Of a DNA stretch of 51,011 nt, positions 36,062 to 45,077 are shown piece by piece. Made by a program: the position numbers and the translations under genes. Under the pieces are notes generated by a model. That model did no database searches, was not told the DNA's origin, and saw only the letters and a list, made by a program, of their open reading frames with translations. Numbering within the stretch: the first letter of the stretch is position 1; each line of letters starts with the position of its first letter. The DNA lies in contig JBBBWG010024668.1 of assembly GCA_037176905.1 (NCBI GenBank), forward strand, positions 22,401-73,411, in the 5' to 3' direction. This DNA comes from Azolla pinnata (lineage: Eukaryota > Streptophyta > Polypodiopsida > Salviniales > Salviniaceae).

Positions 36062-37165
36062 TGTTATCAAGCCTAGATATGATACAGATACAAATACAGA
36101 TACAGATACAGATACAGATACAGATACAGATATAGATACAAATACAGATATAGATACATATACAAACATAGACACAGATACAAATATAGATACAAACATA
36201 GACACAGGCGTAGATCCAAAATACAACCATAGACACTGGATACAGAAACAAATACTGGCACGGACACCCGGAGACTTGAGCCCAGATGCGAATGCAGATA
36301 CAGATACGAATACAGATAGGTATATCGATACAGATGCAGATGCAGATACAAGCTACAAACACCATTGACACAAGACACAGATGGAAATACAGGCACGGAT
36401 CCGGAGACATGAGCCCAGGCGTAGATGCAGATATAGATGTGAATACAGTTACAGAATACAAGTACAAATATAGATACAAATACGGATAGATATAGATATA
36501 AATATGGATACATCATGCAACTACAGACACGTGAGACAAATGCGAACACAAGCATGGACCCGGAGACATGAGCCTAGATGCAAATGCAGATACAGATGCG
36601 AACACAGATACAGATACAGATACAGATGCGAACATAGATGCAGATGCAAATACGGATTGATACAGGATACAAATGCCAGATGCCAGATGCAAAATACAGG
36701 TTATAGATGCAGGAATACATATGCCAATGCCTAATGCCAGATGCAGAATACAGGATACGGATGCAGGAATACAAATGCCAGATGCAGAATACAGGACACG
36801 GATGCAGGAATACACATGCCAAAATGCCAAATGCCAGATGCAGAATCCAAGATACAGATGCAGGAATACAGATGCCAATGCTAGATTCCAGATGCAGAAT
36901 ACAGGATCTGCAGATGTAGGAATACAAATGCCAAAATGCCAGATTGCCTGATGCAGAATCCAAGATACAGATGCCAATGCTAGATTCTAGATGCAGGAAT
37001 ACAGGATCTGCAGATGCAGGAATACAGGATCTGCAGATGCAGAAATACAGATGCCAGATGCTAGATTGCCAGATGCAGAATCCAAGATACAGATGCCAGA
37101 TGCCAGATGCAGAATACAGGATCTGCAGATGCAGGAATACAGATCTGCAGATGCAGATAATACAG
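36062..37165. repeat. GATACA hexamer array grading into a CAGATGC/AATACAGG minisatellite
   Basis: From 36075 to about 36660 the plus strand is largely GATACA, AATACA and GATGCA hexamers, with two or three copies of a longer unit containing ACCCGGAGACATGAGCCCAG (near 36265, 36405 and 36560). From about 36660 to 37165 the unit becomes ATGCCAGATGCAGAATACAGG plus ATCTGCAGATGCAGGAATAC. Both parts share the GATRCA core, suggesting one array that evolved stepwise. ORFs on both strands are by-products. Confidence 0.9.
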
Positions 37166-37389
37166 GACAAATGAAGAGGGCTCTCAAGTGTGGCAATTGG
37201 GCAAGTGGGAAAAGAGCCAAAAAAGGGAAAACAAAAAACAAAAGCCATAGAAAAATAAAACAAAAAAAGGGCTTAAAAAAATATATTTGTAGGTTTTTGT
37301 TTAAAGATAAATGAAGTTTGAGTAAACAAGGCAAACAAACAACAAAAAACAGGGAATTTTAAAAGATAAGGGAAATTTGAATAAATTCA

Positions 37390-38215
37390 AAAAAAGGGGG
37401 GTAGATAAATCAAATAAATACAGAAATAATAAATAAATACGGAAAATAAATAGATACTGAAAATAAGTAGATAGATAAACAAATACGGAAAATAAGTAAA
37501 TACATAAATAAATGCGGAAAATAAAGAAATAAATAAATACGGAAAATAAGTAAATAGATAAATAAATACGGAAAAGAAGTAAATAGATAAATAAATACGG
37601 AAAATAAGTAAATAGATAAATGAATATGGAGAAAAAGTAAATAGATAAATAAATACGGAAAAAAGTAAATAGATAAATAAATACGGAAAATATGTAAATA
37701 GATAAATAAATACGGAGAATAAGTAAACAAATAAATAAATGGGGATAATAAAGAGCAAATAAATAAATAAATGCGGTAAATAAATAAATAAATACGGAAA
37801 ATAAAGAAGCAAATAAATAAATAATGCTGAAAATAAGTAAATAAATACATGCGGAAACAAATACACGCGGAAAATAAGTAAATAAATACATGTGGAAAAC
37901 AAATACACGCGGAAAATAAGTAAATAAATGAATAAATGCGGAAAATAGGTAGGTAAATGAATAAATACATGCGGAAAACAAATACACGCGGAAAATAAGT
38001 AAATAAATAAATAACTGCGGAGAATAAATAAGTAAATAAATAAATGAATGCGGAAAATAAATAAGTAAGTAAATAAATGAATGCGGAAAATAAGCAAGGG
38101 AATAAATAAATGCGGAAAAGAAGCAAGTAAATAAATAAAGAGGGAAAATAAGGAAACTAATAAACGCGGAAAAGAAAGAAACAAAGAAGTAAAAGCGGAA
38201 AATAAATAACAGAAA
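37390..38215. repeat. AAATAAATACGGAAAATAAGT satellite-like array
   Basis: About 800 bases of a roughly 30-35-bp unit: AATACGGAAAATAAGTAAAT plus AGATAAATA, with ATGCGG in place of ATACGG towards the right. About 25 copies. The minus strand is open in three frames, giving long Tyr/Phe/Ile-rich ORFs (up to 265 codons) that are artefacts of the unit. Confidence 0.93.
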
Positions 38216-38495
38216 AAGGCTTTTTTCTAATTTTCGCAGCGTCTTTTTTTGTTTGTTTTCCTGTTCTTCTTCTTTCTTCTTTCATCTTCTTCGTTCTTCT
38301 TTCTTCTTTCCTTTCTGTCTTTCTTTTCTTTCTTCTTCGTCTTCTTCTGCGTCTGAATCTGCTTCTGCTTCTGCCATCGCCATCGCCATCGCCATCGCCA
38401 TCGCCGCCTCCATCTCTTCCTTGTTTCCACAGACGTTACGAATACTCCGCCTGCTCGCTTCTCTGCCCGCCTGTCTGTCAGTCTCTTCCCTTTTA

Positions 38496-38567
38496 CCCTA
38501 ACCCTAACCCTAACCCTAACCCTAACCCTAACCCTAACCCTAACCCTAACCCTAACCCTAACCCTAA
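38496..38567 (-). repeat. CCCTAA tract, 12 perfect units (72 nt)
   Basis: Twelve uninterrupted CCCTAA units on the plus strand (TTAGGG on the minus). It lies 212 bases upstream of the U-box gene's start codon, inside a pyrimidine-rich leader or promoter. It has the same length in units as the tract at 11961-12032 but the opposite orientation relative to the downstream gene. Confidence 0.98.
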
Positions 38568-38599
38568 AGCAGAACCCCAAGTCTTACACCCTCCCTCCT

Positions 38600-38760
38600 C
38601 CTTGTCTTCTTCTTCTTCTGCTTCTTCATAATCTTCTGCTCTCCCTCTTTCTGCATCTTCTTCTGTCTGTATCTTCTTCTTCTTCTTCTTCTTCTTCTGT
38701 CTGTATCTTCTTCTTCTTCTTCTGTCTGTATCTTCTGCTGCTGCTGTTGCTGCTGCTGCT
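38600..38760. repeat. TTC/CTGTCTGTATC microsatellite in the U-box gene leader
   Basis: (TTC)n runs separated by TGTCTGTATC spacers, repeated four times, then a CTG/TTG run. It ends about 20 bases upstream of the start codon at 38780. A further TTC-rich stretch and a GCCATC repeat lie at about 38260-38405. Confidence 0.92.
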
Positions 38761-38779
38761 AATCTCTACGTCTGTGTCC

Positions 38780-41700
38780 ATGGACGGAGATTTGTCCACC
38801 GCTGTCTCATCCTCGCCCCCTTCCTCCTCTTCCCCCTCCCCCTCCGCTGCCCTCTCCTCTTCCGTCGATTCTCTCTTCGACGCCGCCAACGCCATAGCCC
38901 TTATCTCCGACTTCCGCCTCAGCCATAAACGAGAATGCCTGAACCTCGTGAGGCGTGTCAAGCTCATGCTCCCATTCTTCGAAGAAATCAAAGACTCGTT
39001 CCTGTCGTCGTCGTCGTCGTCGTCGGCCTCCTCGTCTTCTCCTTCTCCTCCTCCATCCGCATCGGTGGCTTTCGATCTCCTTCATAAAGCGTTGCAGTCT
39101 GCGAAGAAACTTCTCCAGCTATGTCGCGACGGAAGCAAGATCTACCTGGTAAGCATCTGCTCTCTCTCTCTCTCTCGCCCTCCCTCCCTCCCTCTATCTT
39201 TCTCTCGCTGCCTCAGAACTGAGACCATACTTTCTACTCGCTCTAGAAAATCACTCTACAGTTTCTCCCTTGCTCAGTGGCTTTCTTCTCTGAAGACTCG
39301 ACTCTACGTCTTCCCCTTGTTTTCCTGTCAAGCTGCGGTCTTTTAATCCCTCGTTACCTTCTTATACGTGGTAAAAGATCATTTTTTGGCTCTATCCATT
39401 GCTCAAATCCATCACAGTGACACAGGAAGTACATGTCTGTCAAGCTTTAAATCAACAGGGGATCGCCATAGCTTCACATTCTTTGTCATGCACGATTTGC
39501 ATTCAGCCTTCTAGCTTTTTTCCCACTTCAAACAACGCAGAAATAGCTTGCATTTCAAGCAATAGTCTCACATTTTACAATTATACATCATGTCCTATCT
39601 AAGGCATAAGTATCGTTCCTACTGGTTTCTGGTCTGTAGCCCGAAAGTTAATATCTAGATTCAGAGAACTACTCCCAGGAAACGTGCGTATTGGAGTATT
39701 CAGGTTGAAATACAAGGTCTGTGCTGCAGGAGCTGAAAATAATCTTTGCGTGATCTGCGATAGTGCATTGTACATCCGGTGTTTCTGATCTATAATCTAT
39801 CTAGTAGCTTCACCAGTCGTATTCGATGAAATACATCCAACTTTGAGAATGTCCTTTGAAGGGCAAGCACGCCCTTGCTATTCGCTGAACCTTAACCCTA
39901 GTCTACATAGCAAAGTGGTCATTGTCTTCAGATCAACCTTAATCTGCAGGGTTAGATCATTGTCTACACAGTTACCCTAATTACTTCCACTGCGCTAATT
40001 ACAATTTCAACTCACGAAAGGATTTTTGTTGAAGAAGTAAGAGGAGAGTTTGTTAGCCTCAGAGGGATTTATCATTCATCAGTGATCGGTATCCGCTGTC
40101 TGTGTCTGAACCTCTCTTAAACAAAACTACAATTTGAAGTTGCAAAGCTTTTCGTTGAAAAAAAGTAGAGTACATAATTGCAAATTGGAGAGATGGACTT
40201 TTCATCAGTTGCCATGTAAAAAAATATCTGGAATGGCTAGCAATACCATTCCCTTGATTTAGATAAACGGAGAACTGATGTTGTCTGTATTGTATTTACA
40301 CAGTCTAGGCCATGCCATGCAACATGGTATGCACACACCCACACACACACTTAGTACTCAAAAGTGTTCATGAATACTAGTTCCTAAGGTGTATGTCTAT
40401 GTTTTATGGAAGTATGTATGTACATATGCGCCACATCTTTGGCACCTGTTCTTGGAAATAGCTCCTAGATTTTTCACCAAATCTTAGATGGTGTATTCGT
40501 CAGTATCCATGTAATGTCTCCAATAGCTACAACATGCCTTGATAGTCACAATAATCTAAAGGATTCTATACTGTATATATACATAATAGGGCATGGTATA
40601 TGCATACGTATGCCAGCGAATAGAGTAATTCTAGTCAGTAACCTGTCCCCAAGTCTTCATAAAGATCAGATCCTAGCTTTTTCACCCTCCTCACAGACTG
40701 AAAGAGATGTATACAGTATGATTTCTTGTTATTATTTTCTTGCACTAGAAGGTGGTTCATGTTCTTGAAATTCATGCAGTAGTTCTGAGAGATATAATCT
40801 CATATCGTTCTATTTAAATTGTATTCCCAGGGATTCAAAGTGGCTTTCTCGCAATTGTTTTGCTCTAACCTATTATTCTCTCAAATATCTCAATATTTAA
40901 GCCTTTGATATTCTGTATTATCTGAACCTAAAGACTGAGATCTGCACCACCACAACCACCCACTTTGATGACTGGAAACCGCAAGGAAATATGTATGCTA
41001 TTACAGGCCGAGGATGATCTGTCTGAACAGTAATTGACAGTCTGAACAGTAATTGACAGTCGAATAAAAAACATATTTGCTGAACCCTTGTGAGATGAAT
41101 GGTCATGTTGCACATAGAGGAATTTGTTTCAATTGCTCTTGGTCCCTGATGGCAACTTTACCTTCGCTTGAAGCCCTTCTTTAGAGGCATAACAAGAATA
41201 TGCTTGCACTTTTTGAGCATTTATCTTACAATATGTTCCCTCATCCATTGTTGTGATTTTTCAAAATCAACCATAATCTTATTTTCTCTGTTGTAACTTT
41301 AATCCTAAAGGTACTGTGTGATAAATTTCCTCAGAAAATAGTATCTCAATTGCGATTTTTGTTCTAGTTGACATCATCTATCCAGACTTTACAACTGCTG
41401 ATGCCATTCTATTAGATAATGGAGCATGAAGCAATTGCAAGGAATTTCCATGCTGTTGCTGAAGATATGGATAAAGCCTTCAATAGCATGCCTTGGGATG
41501 TTTTAACTGTCTCTGATGAAGTCAGGGAGCAGGTAACTTGATTCAATTTGGATTACCCAAACATATTAACAGGGACGCTTGGTCCTAAAAGATGCCTGTT
41601 ATTGTGAATTATGGTGTGTAGATTGAACTCGTGCACACTCAAATCAAACGAGCGAAAGCAAGAGCTGATAGTCTAGATGTAGAGCTTCTGATGGATGTGA

Positions 41701-43225
41701 TGTTGGTGTTGTCTGAAAGCGATGACAAGATTTCTGACGCAGCTGCATTACAAAGAATAGCCACCAAGCTTCAACTGAAAGCACTCCCTGAGCTTAAGGC
41801 TGAAGGACGAGCATTACAACGGCTGATCAAGGAGAGAGGTGCAGAAGTAGATGAGAACCTAGAGAAGATGTCTGTTCTACTGACTAAGTTAAGAATGCTG
41901 GTAGAGTTGCCGAACACAGAGGCAGAAACTCTTGATCTGGAAGCACTTGCTTTAGCATGCTCTGAAAAACCTGGCTCACCTGTAGTGCCAAATGACTTCA
42001 AATGTCCCATCACTCTAGAACTGATGAAGGATCCAGTCATTGTTGCTACTGGACAGGTTTGTTATTTCGTTTTATCTCTAACTTTATGGTTAAGATCATT
42101 GGTTGTTCCCATCTACATTGCTAAAAATGCTATATTACTCTGCAGACATATGAAAAGGCAAGCATCCAGAGGTGGTTGGAAGCTCATAAGACTTGTCCGA
42201 AGACAAGACAAGTCCTAGCACATACGACCTTAACACCGAACTATGTGCTTCGCAGTCTCATTGCACAATGGTGTGAAGCCAATGGGATTGAAGTTCCGAA
42301 AAGGTCTTGTTTCAACGGATCTGGCTACCATCATCGAGCTGATGTGACTTCAAAAGAAAGGAATGCTATATATATCTTGATTCAACACTTGTCGAGTGGG
42401 CAGATAGATTTGCAGAGGGCGGCAGCAGGAGAACTAAGATCACTTGCTAAACAGAATAATGAGAACAGAGTGTGCATCGCTGAAGCTGGTGCAATACCAC
42501 ATTTAGTGGCGCTTCTTTCTACAGAAGATTCTCGAACACAGGAGCATGCAGTCACAGCTCTTCTGAACTTATCCATCCATGAAGCTAACAAAGGGGCTAT
42601 TGTGCAGAGTGGGGCCATTGTTCTGATTGTTGAGGTTTTAAAGCATGGAAGTATGGAAGCAAGGGAAAATGCCGCTGCGACTCTCTTCAGTCTCTCTGTC
42701 ATAGATGAAAACAAGATGACGATAGGAGCTGTCTCTGGAGCTATCCCTGCTCTTGTGGACCTGCTTCGAGATGGGAATCCGAGGGGAAGAAAAGATGCTG
42801 CAACTGCATTGTTCAATCTATCTATTTACCAAGGGAATAAACCAAGAGCGATACGAGCTGGGGTAATTGAACCATTGATGACATTGTTGACGGATATGAA
42901 TGCGGGGATGGTGGATGAAGCGTTAGCTATTCTTGCAATCCTAGCAACTCATCAGGAAGGGAGGATCGCCATCGGGAATGCTTGCGCTGTACCAGCATTA
43001 GTAGATCTCATAAAGAGCAGTTCGCCTCGTAATAAGGAGAATGCAGCTGCGATTCTTCTAGCACTGAGCAATACCGACCCAACCCATTTAAGGACGGCAT
43101 TAGAACTCGGTGTGGAGGAATCCATCTTGGAGCTTTCTCACTCAGGTACAGCAAGGGCTCGCCGGAAGGCAGCTAGCCTTCTCGAGCAGCTTAACAAGCA
43201 AGAAGTTAACGTTAGTGTGCAATGA
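38780..43225 (+). CDS. Plant U-box E3 ubiquitin ligase with ARM repeats (PUB13/PUB14 type)
   Basis: Four coding exons: 38780-39148, 41416-41532, 41622-42056, 42146-43225. Borders are GT/AG and frames join to give 666 residues. The N-terminal U-box-associated helical domain spans about residues 20-265 (AIALISDFRLSHKRECLNLV, CRDGSKIYLIMEHEA, MPWDVLTVSDEVREQ). A U-box follows at about 285-360 (VPNDFKCPITLELMKDPVIV, ATGQTYEKASIQRWLEAHK, LTPNYVLRSLIAQWCEANG), split by intron 3 at GQ|TY. ARM repeats fill about 385-655 (EAGAIPHLVALLST, EHAVTALLNLSIHEANKGAI, MEARENAAATLFSLSVIDENK). Family knowledge: the U-box recruits E2 and the ARM repeats bind substrate; close relatives act in immunity, cell death and hormone signalling. 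The Ser runs (about residues 78-95) in exon 1 are unusual for the family and come from TCG/TCC repeats. MDGDL is chosen as start; an in-frame Met lies 11 codons upstream. Confidence 0.94.
39149..41415 (+). other. Intron 1 of the U-box gene
   Basis: About 2.3 kb between GTAAGC and a CTATTAG acceptor. It contains a perfect 19-bp tandem repeat, two copies of TCTGAACAGTAATTGACAG at 41022-41040 and 41041-41059, and a CA-rich run near 40332-40350. No other feature was recognised. Confidence 0.85.
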
Positions 43226-44319
43226 GAATGGCAAAACAATGCTGTTGATGTCTTTCCCTACCGAGAGGGGTCTGAAGTCGTTCATCACCAACAACTATGT
43301 CTGGAAGTTCTACAGTATCGAGAAAACCTTGTGGAGAAATACCAAAGGCAATGGTTATTCTATCATCCAGGGTATGTCAGTCACATTTTTTTTAATGCCT
43401 ATGTAGTGAGTGTTAAAGCATAATGTCGCATTCAAGTGAATGTTTCCAAAGGATTCGAATCCATGGAAGCACAGGATTTGTATAGTATTAACACATTCAA
43501 CATTGTTTGCTACTCATGTCAAGATGCATGGTAGCAGTTTGATTGGGAGGCTCGAGGCCAAACTAAAGGTCTGAGCTGCTGTTGGGGGAGGGGGGGCATT
43601 CGTTTTTCAAAATGCGTAGATAGAGTTTGTGATGGATGGGTTGTCATATGCTGTACTGGGAATCGGGCAAAGGATTTGTGTCGCTGGTTGTGGGGTTGAT
43701 TCTCTCCAATTCCGCGTGGTTCTTCTTTCCCTTTTTCTTCATTAAAATCTCATGAATAGTATAGTGGAGAGGCTTGTGAGTGGGAATCCGAGCTGTAACT
43801 GACAGTTAAAAAAAAAAGGTCTTCTTGACTTGGCAAAAGGCTGGTTTGTTCTTTTTTTTTTTGTTCTTGTGCAAGGTTCATCAAATTCCACAGCATGTTA
43901 TCATGCAAGTGGGAGCTGCAAGTGTGTAAAATGTATATTTTTTGACAGGTTCCATTCATGTCCCTGCAAGTGGAAGAGATGTACATATATATTAAAACAC
44001 AAGGCAAGTGGATGCAACTTGGGCATGAATTGCCTGTAATAAGGTGCCGTTTGCTTCCATTGGGAATGGGCCTGTGCTTCATGCTGGCTGTTGTTGATTT
44101 AACCTGGTTTCTTTCTCAGCGTTAATTTGATTGTGTTACAGTGGTATTAGGCTCTATATTCATGGTTGTGATCATCGTCGTTCTCTTACAGGATTCCATT
44201 CTCTTACAGTTTCTGCGCTGAATGGTTTTTGAGCCGCGTAGAAGAGAATCGGAAGCTAGAGCTCAATCTGAAAAGGGAAAACCACGAGTGTTTTTTGCAG
44301 CATTTTGAGAAATGGCCAA
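43226..44319. other. 3' flank of the U-box gene
   Basis: Expected 3' UTR, then unique DNA with T and A runs near 43807-43862. No gene was recognised. Confidence 0.4.
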
Positions 44320-44466
44320 AGTTGACTATGAAGTAGTGGGCGAAATGATTGAATTCCTATTTGCATGAAGTTGACTATGAAGTAGTGGGCAAAATGATTG
44401 AATCCCTATTTTCATGAAGTTGACTATGAAGTAGTGGGCGAAATGATTGAATCCCTATTTGCATGA
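44320..44466. repeat. Tandem repeat, 49-bp unit x3
   Basis: Three contiguous copies (44320-44368, 44369-44417, 44418-44466) of a unit beginning AGTTGACTATGAAGTAGTGG and ending TTTGCATGA. They differ by only a few bases, so the amplification is recent. Confidence 0.97.
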
Positions 44467-44628
44467 AGTTTTGGAGCTCCAAAAATTTGTGTTAAAAGAG
44501 CCTTCTTTTCAGAAAGCACCAACCAGATTTTCGCACCGATCGAATTGATCGAATCCCATTCAAAACAGGGCTGAAATGTTGTGCAGATCAAGGGCTTGAA
44601 TGTCGGTGCATATTTGCGCACGATGTTA

Positions 44629-44766
44629 GACTTTGGAATCAGAATCTTGGGTTTTAGATGGGATTTGGAACCTCTTGACTGAATCAATCATAGGAACAAA
44701 GGACTTTGGAATCAGAATGTAGGGTTTTTTATGGGATTTGGAACCTCTTGCCTGAATCAATCAATG
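44629..44766. repeat. Tandem duplication, 73-bp period
   Basis: A segment starting GACTTTGGAATCAGAAT at 44629 recurs at 44702. Both copies contain ATGGGATTTGGAACCTCTTG and CTGAATCAATCA. It lies in the upstream region of the second PPR gene. Confidence 0.95.
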
Positions 44767-44805
44767 CCTGAAGAAGTTGTTCAGGTTCTGTTGATTCTTT
44801 GCCTC

Positions 44806-44876
44806 TTGAAGAAGAAGAAGAAGAAGAAGAAGAAGAAGAAGAAAAACAAAACTGGTCAGTTTTGGACGCCATGGGC

Positions 44877-44913
<37 letters not shown>
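44806..44913. repeat. GAA run and GAT run upstream of the second PPR gene
   Basis: (GAA) about 12 units at 44806-44841 and (GAT) 12 units at about 44878-44913, separated by 36 bases of unique sequence. They give poly-Lys, poly-Glu, poly-Asp, poly-Met and poly-His translations that are not considered protein features. Confidence 0.95.
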
Positions 44914-45077
44914 GTGCACAGAGAGAACAAAGAGGTGGGGAAATTGCAGCAGGCGTTTGGCTATGGCGGCCTCGCTCTCAAGCCCTGCACGGATCTTCTT
45001 CACAGAGAGGGGCGCGCTGGAATCCATGAGAACCTCCTGAGAAGAATGGATCGATCCTCATCCTCAAAGAAGAATCC

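Noticed and set aside
36062..38215. Long ORFs (up to 265 codons) rich in Tyr/Phe/Ile or Cys/Ile
   Set aside because: Overlapping open frames of tandem repeats on the same strand, with no conserved domain and no codon bias.
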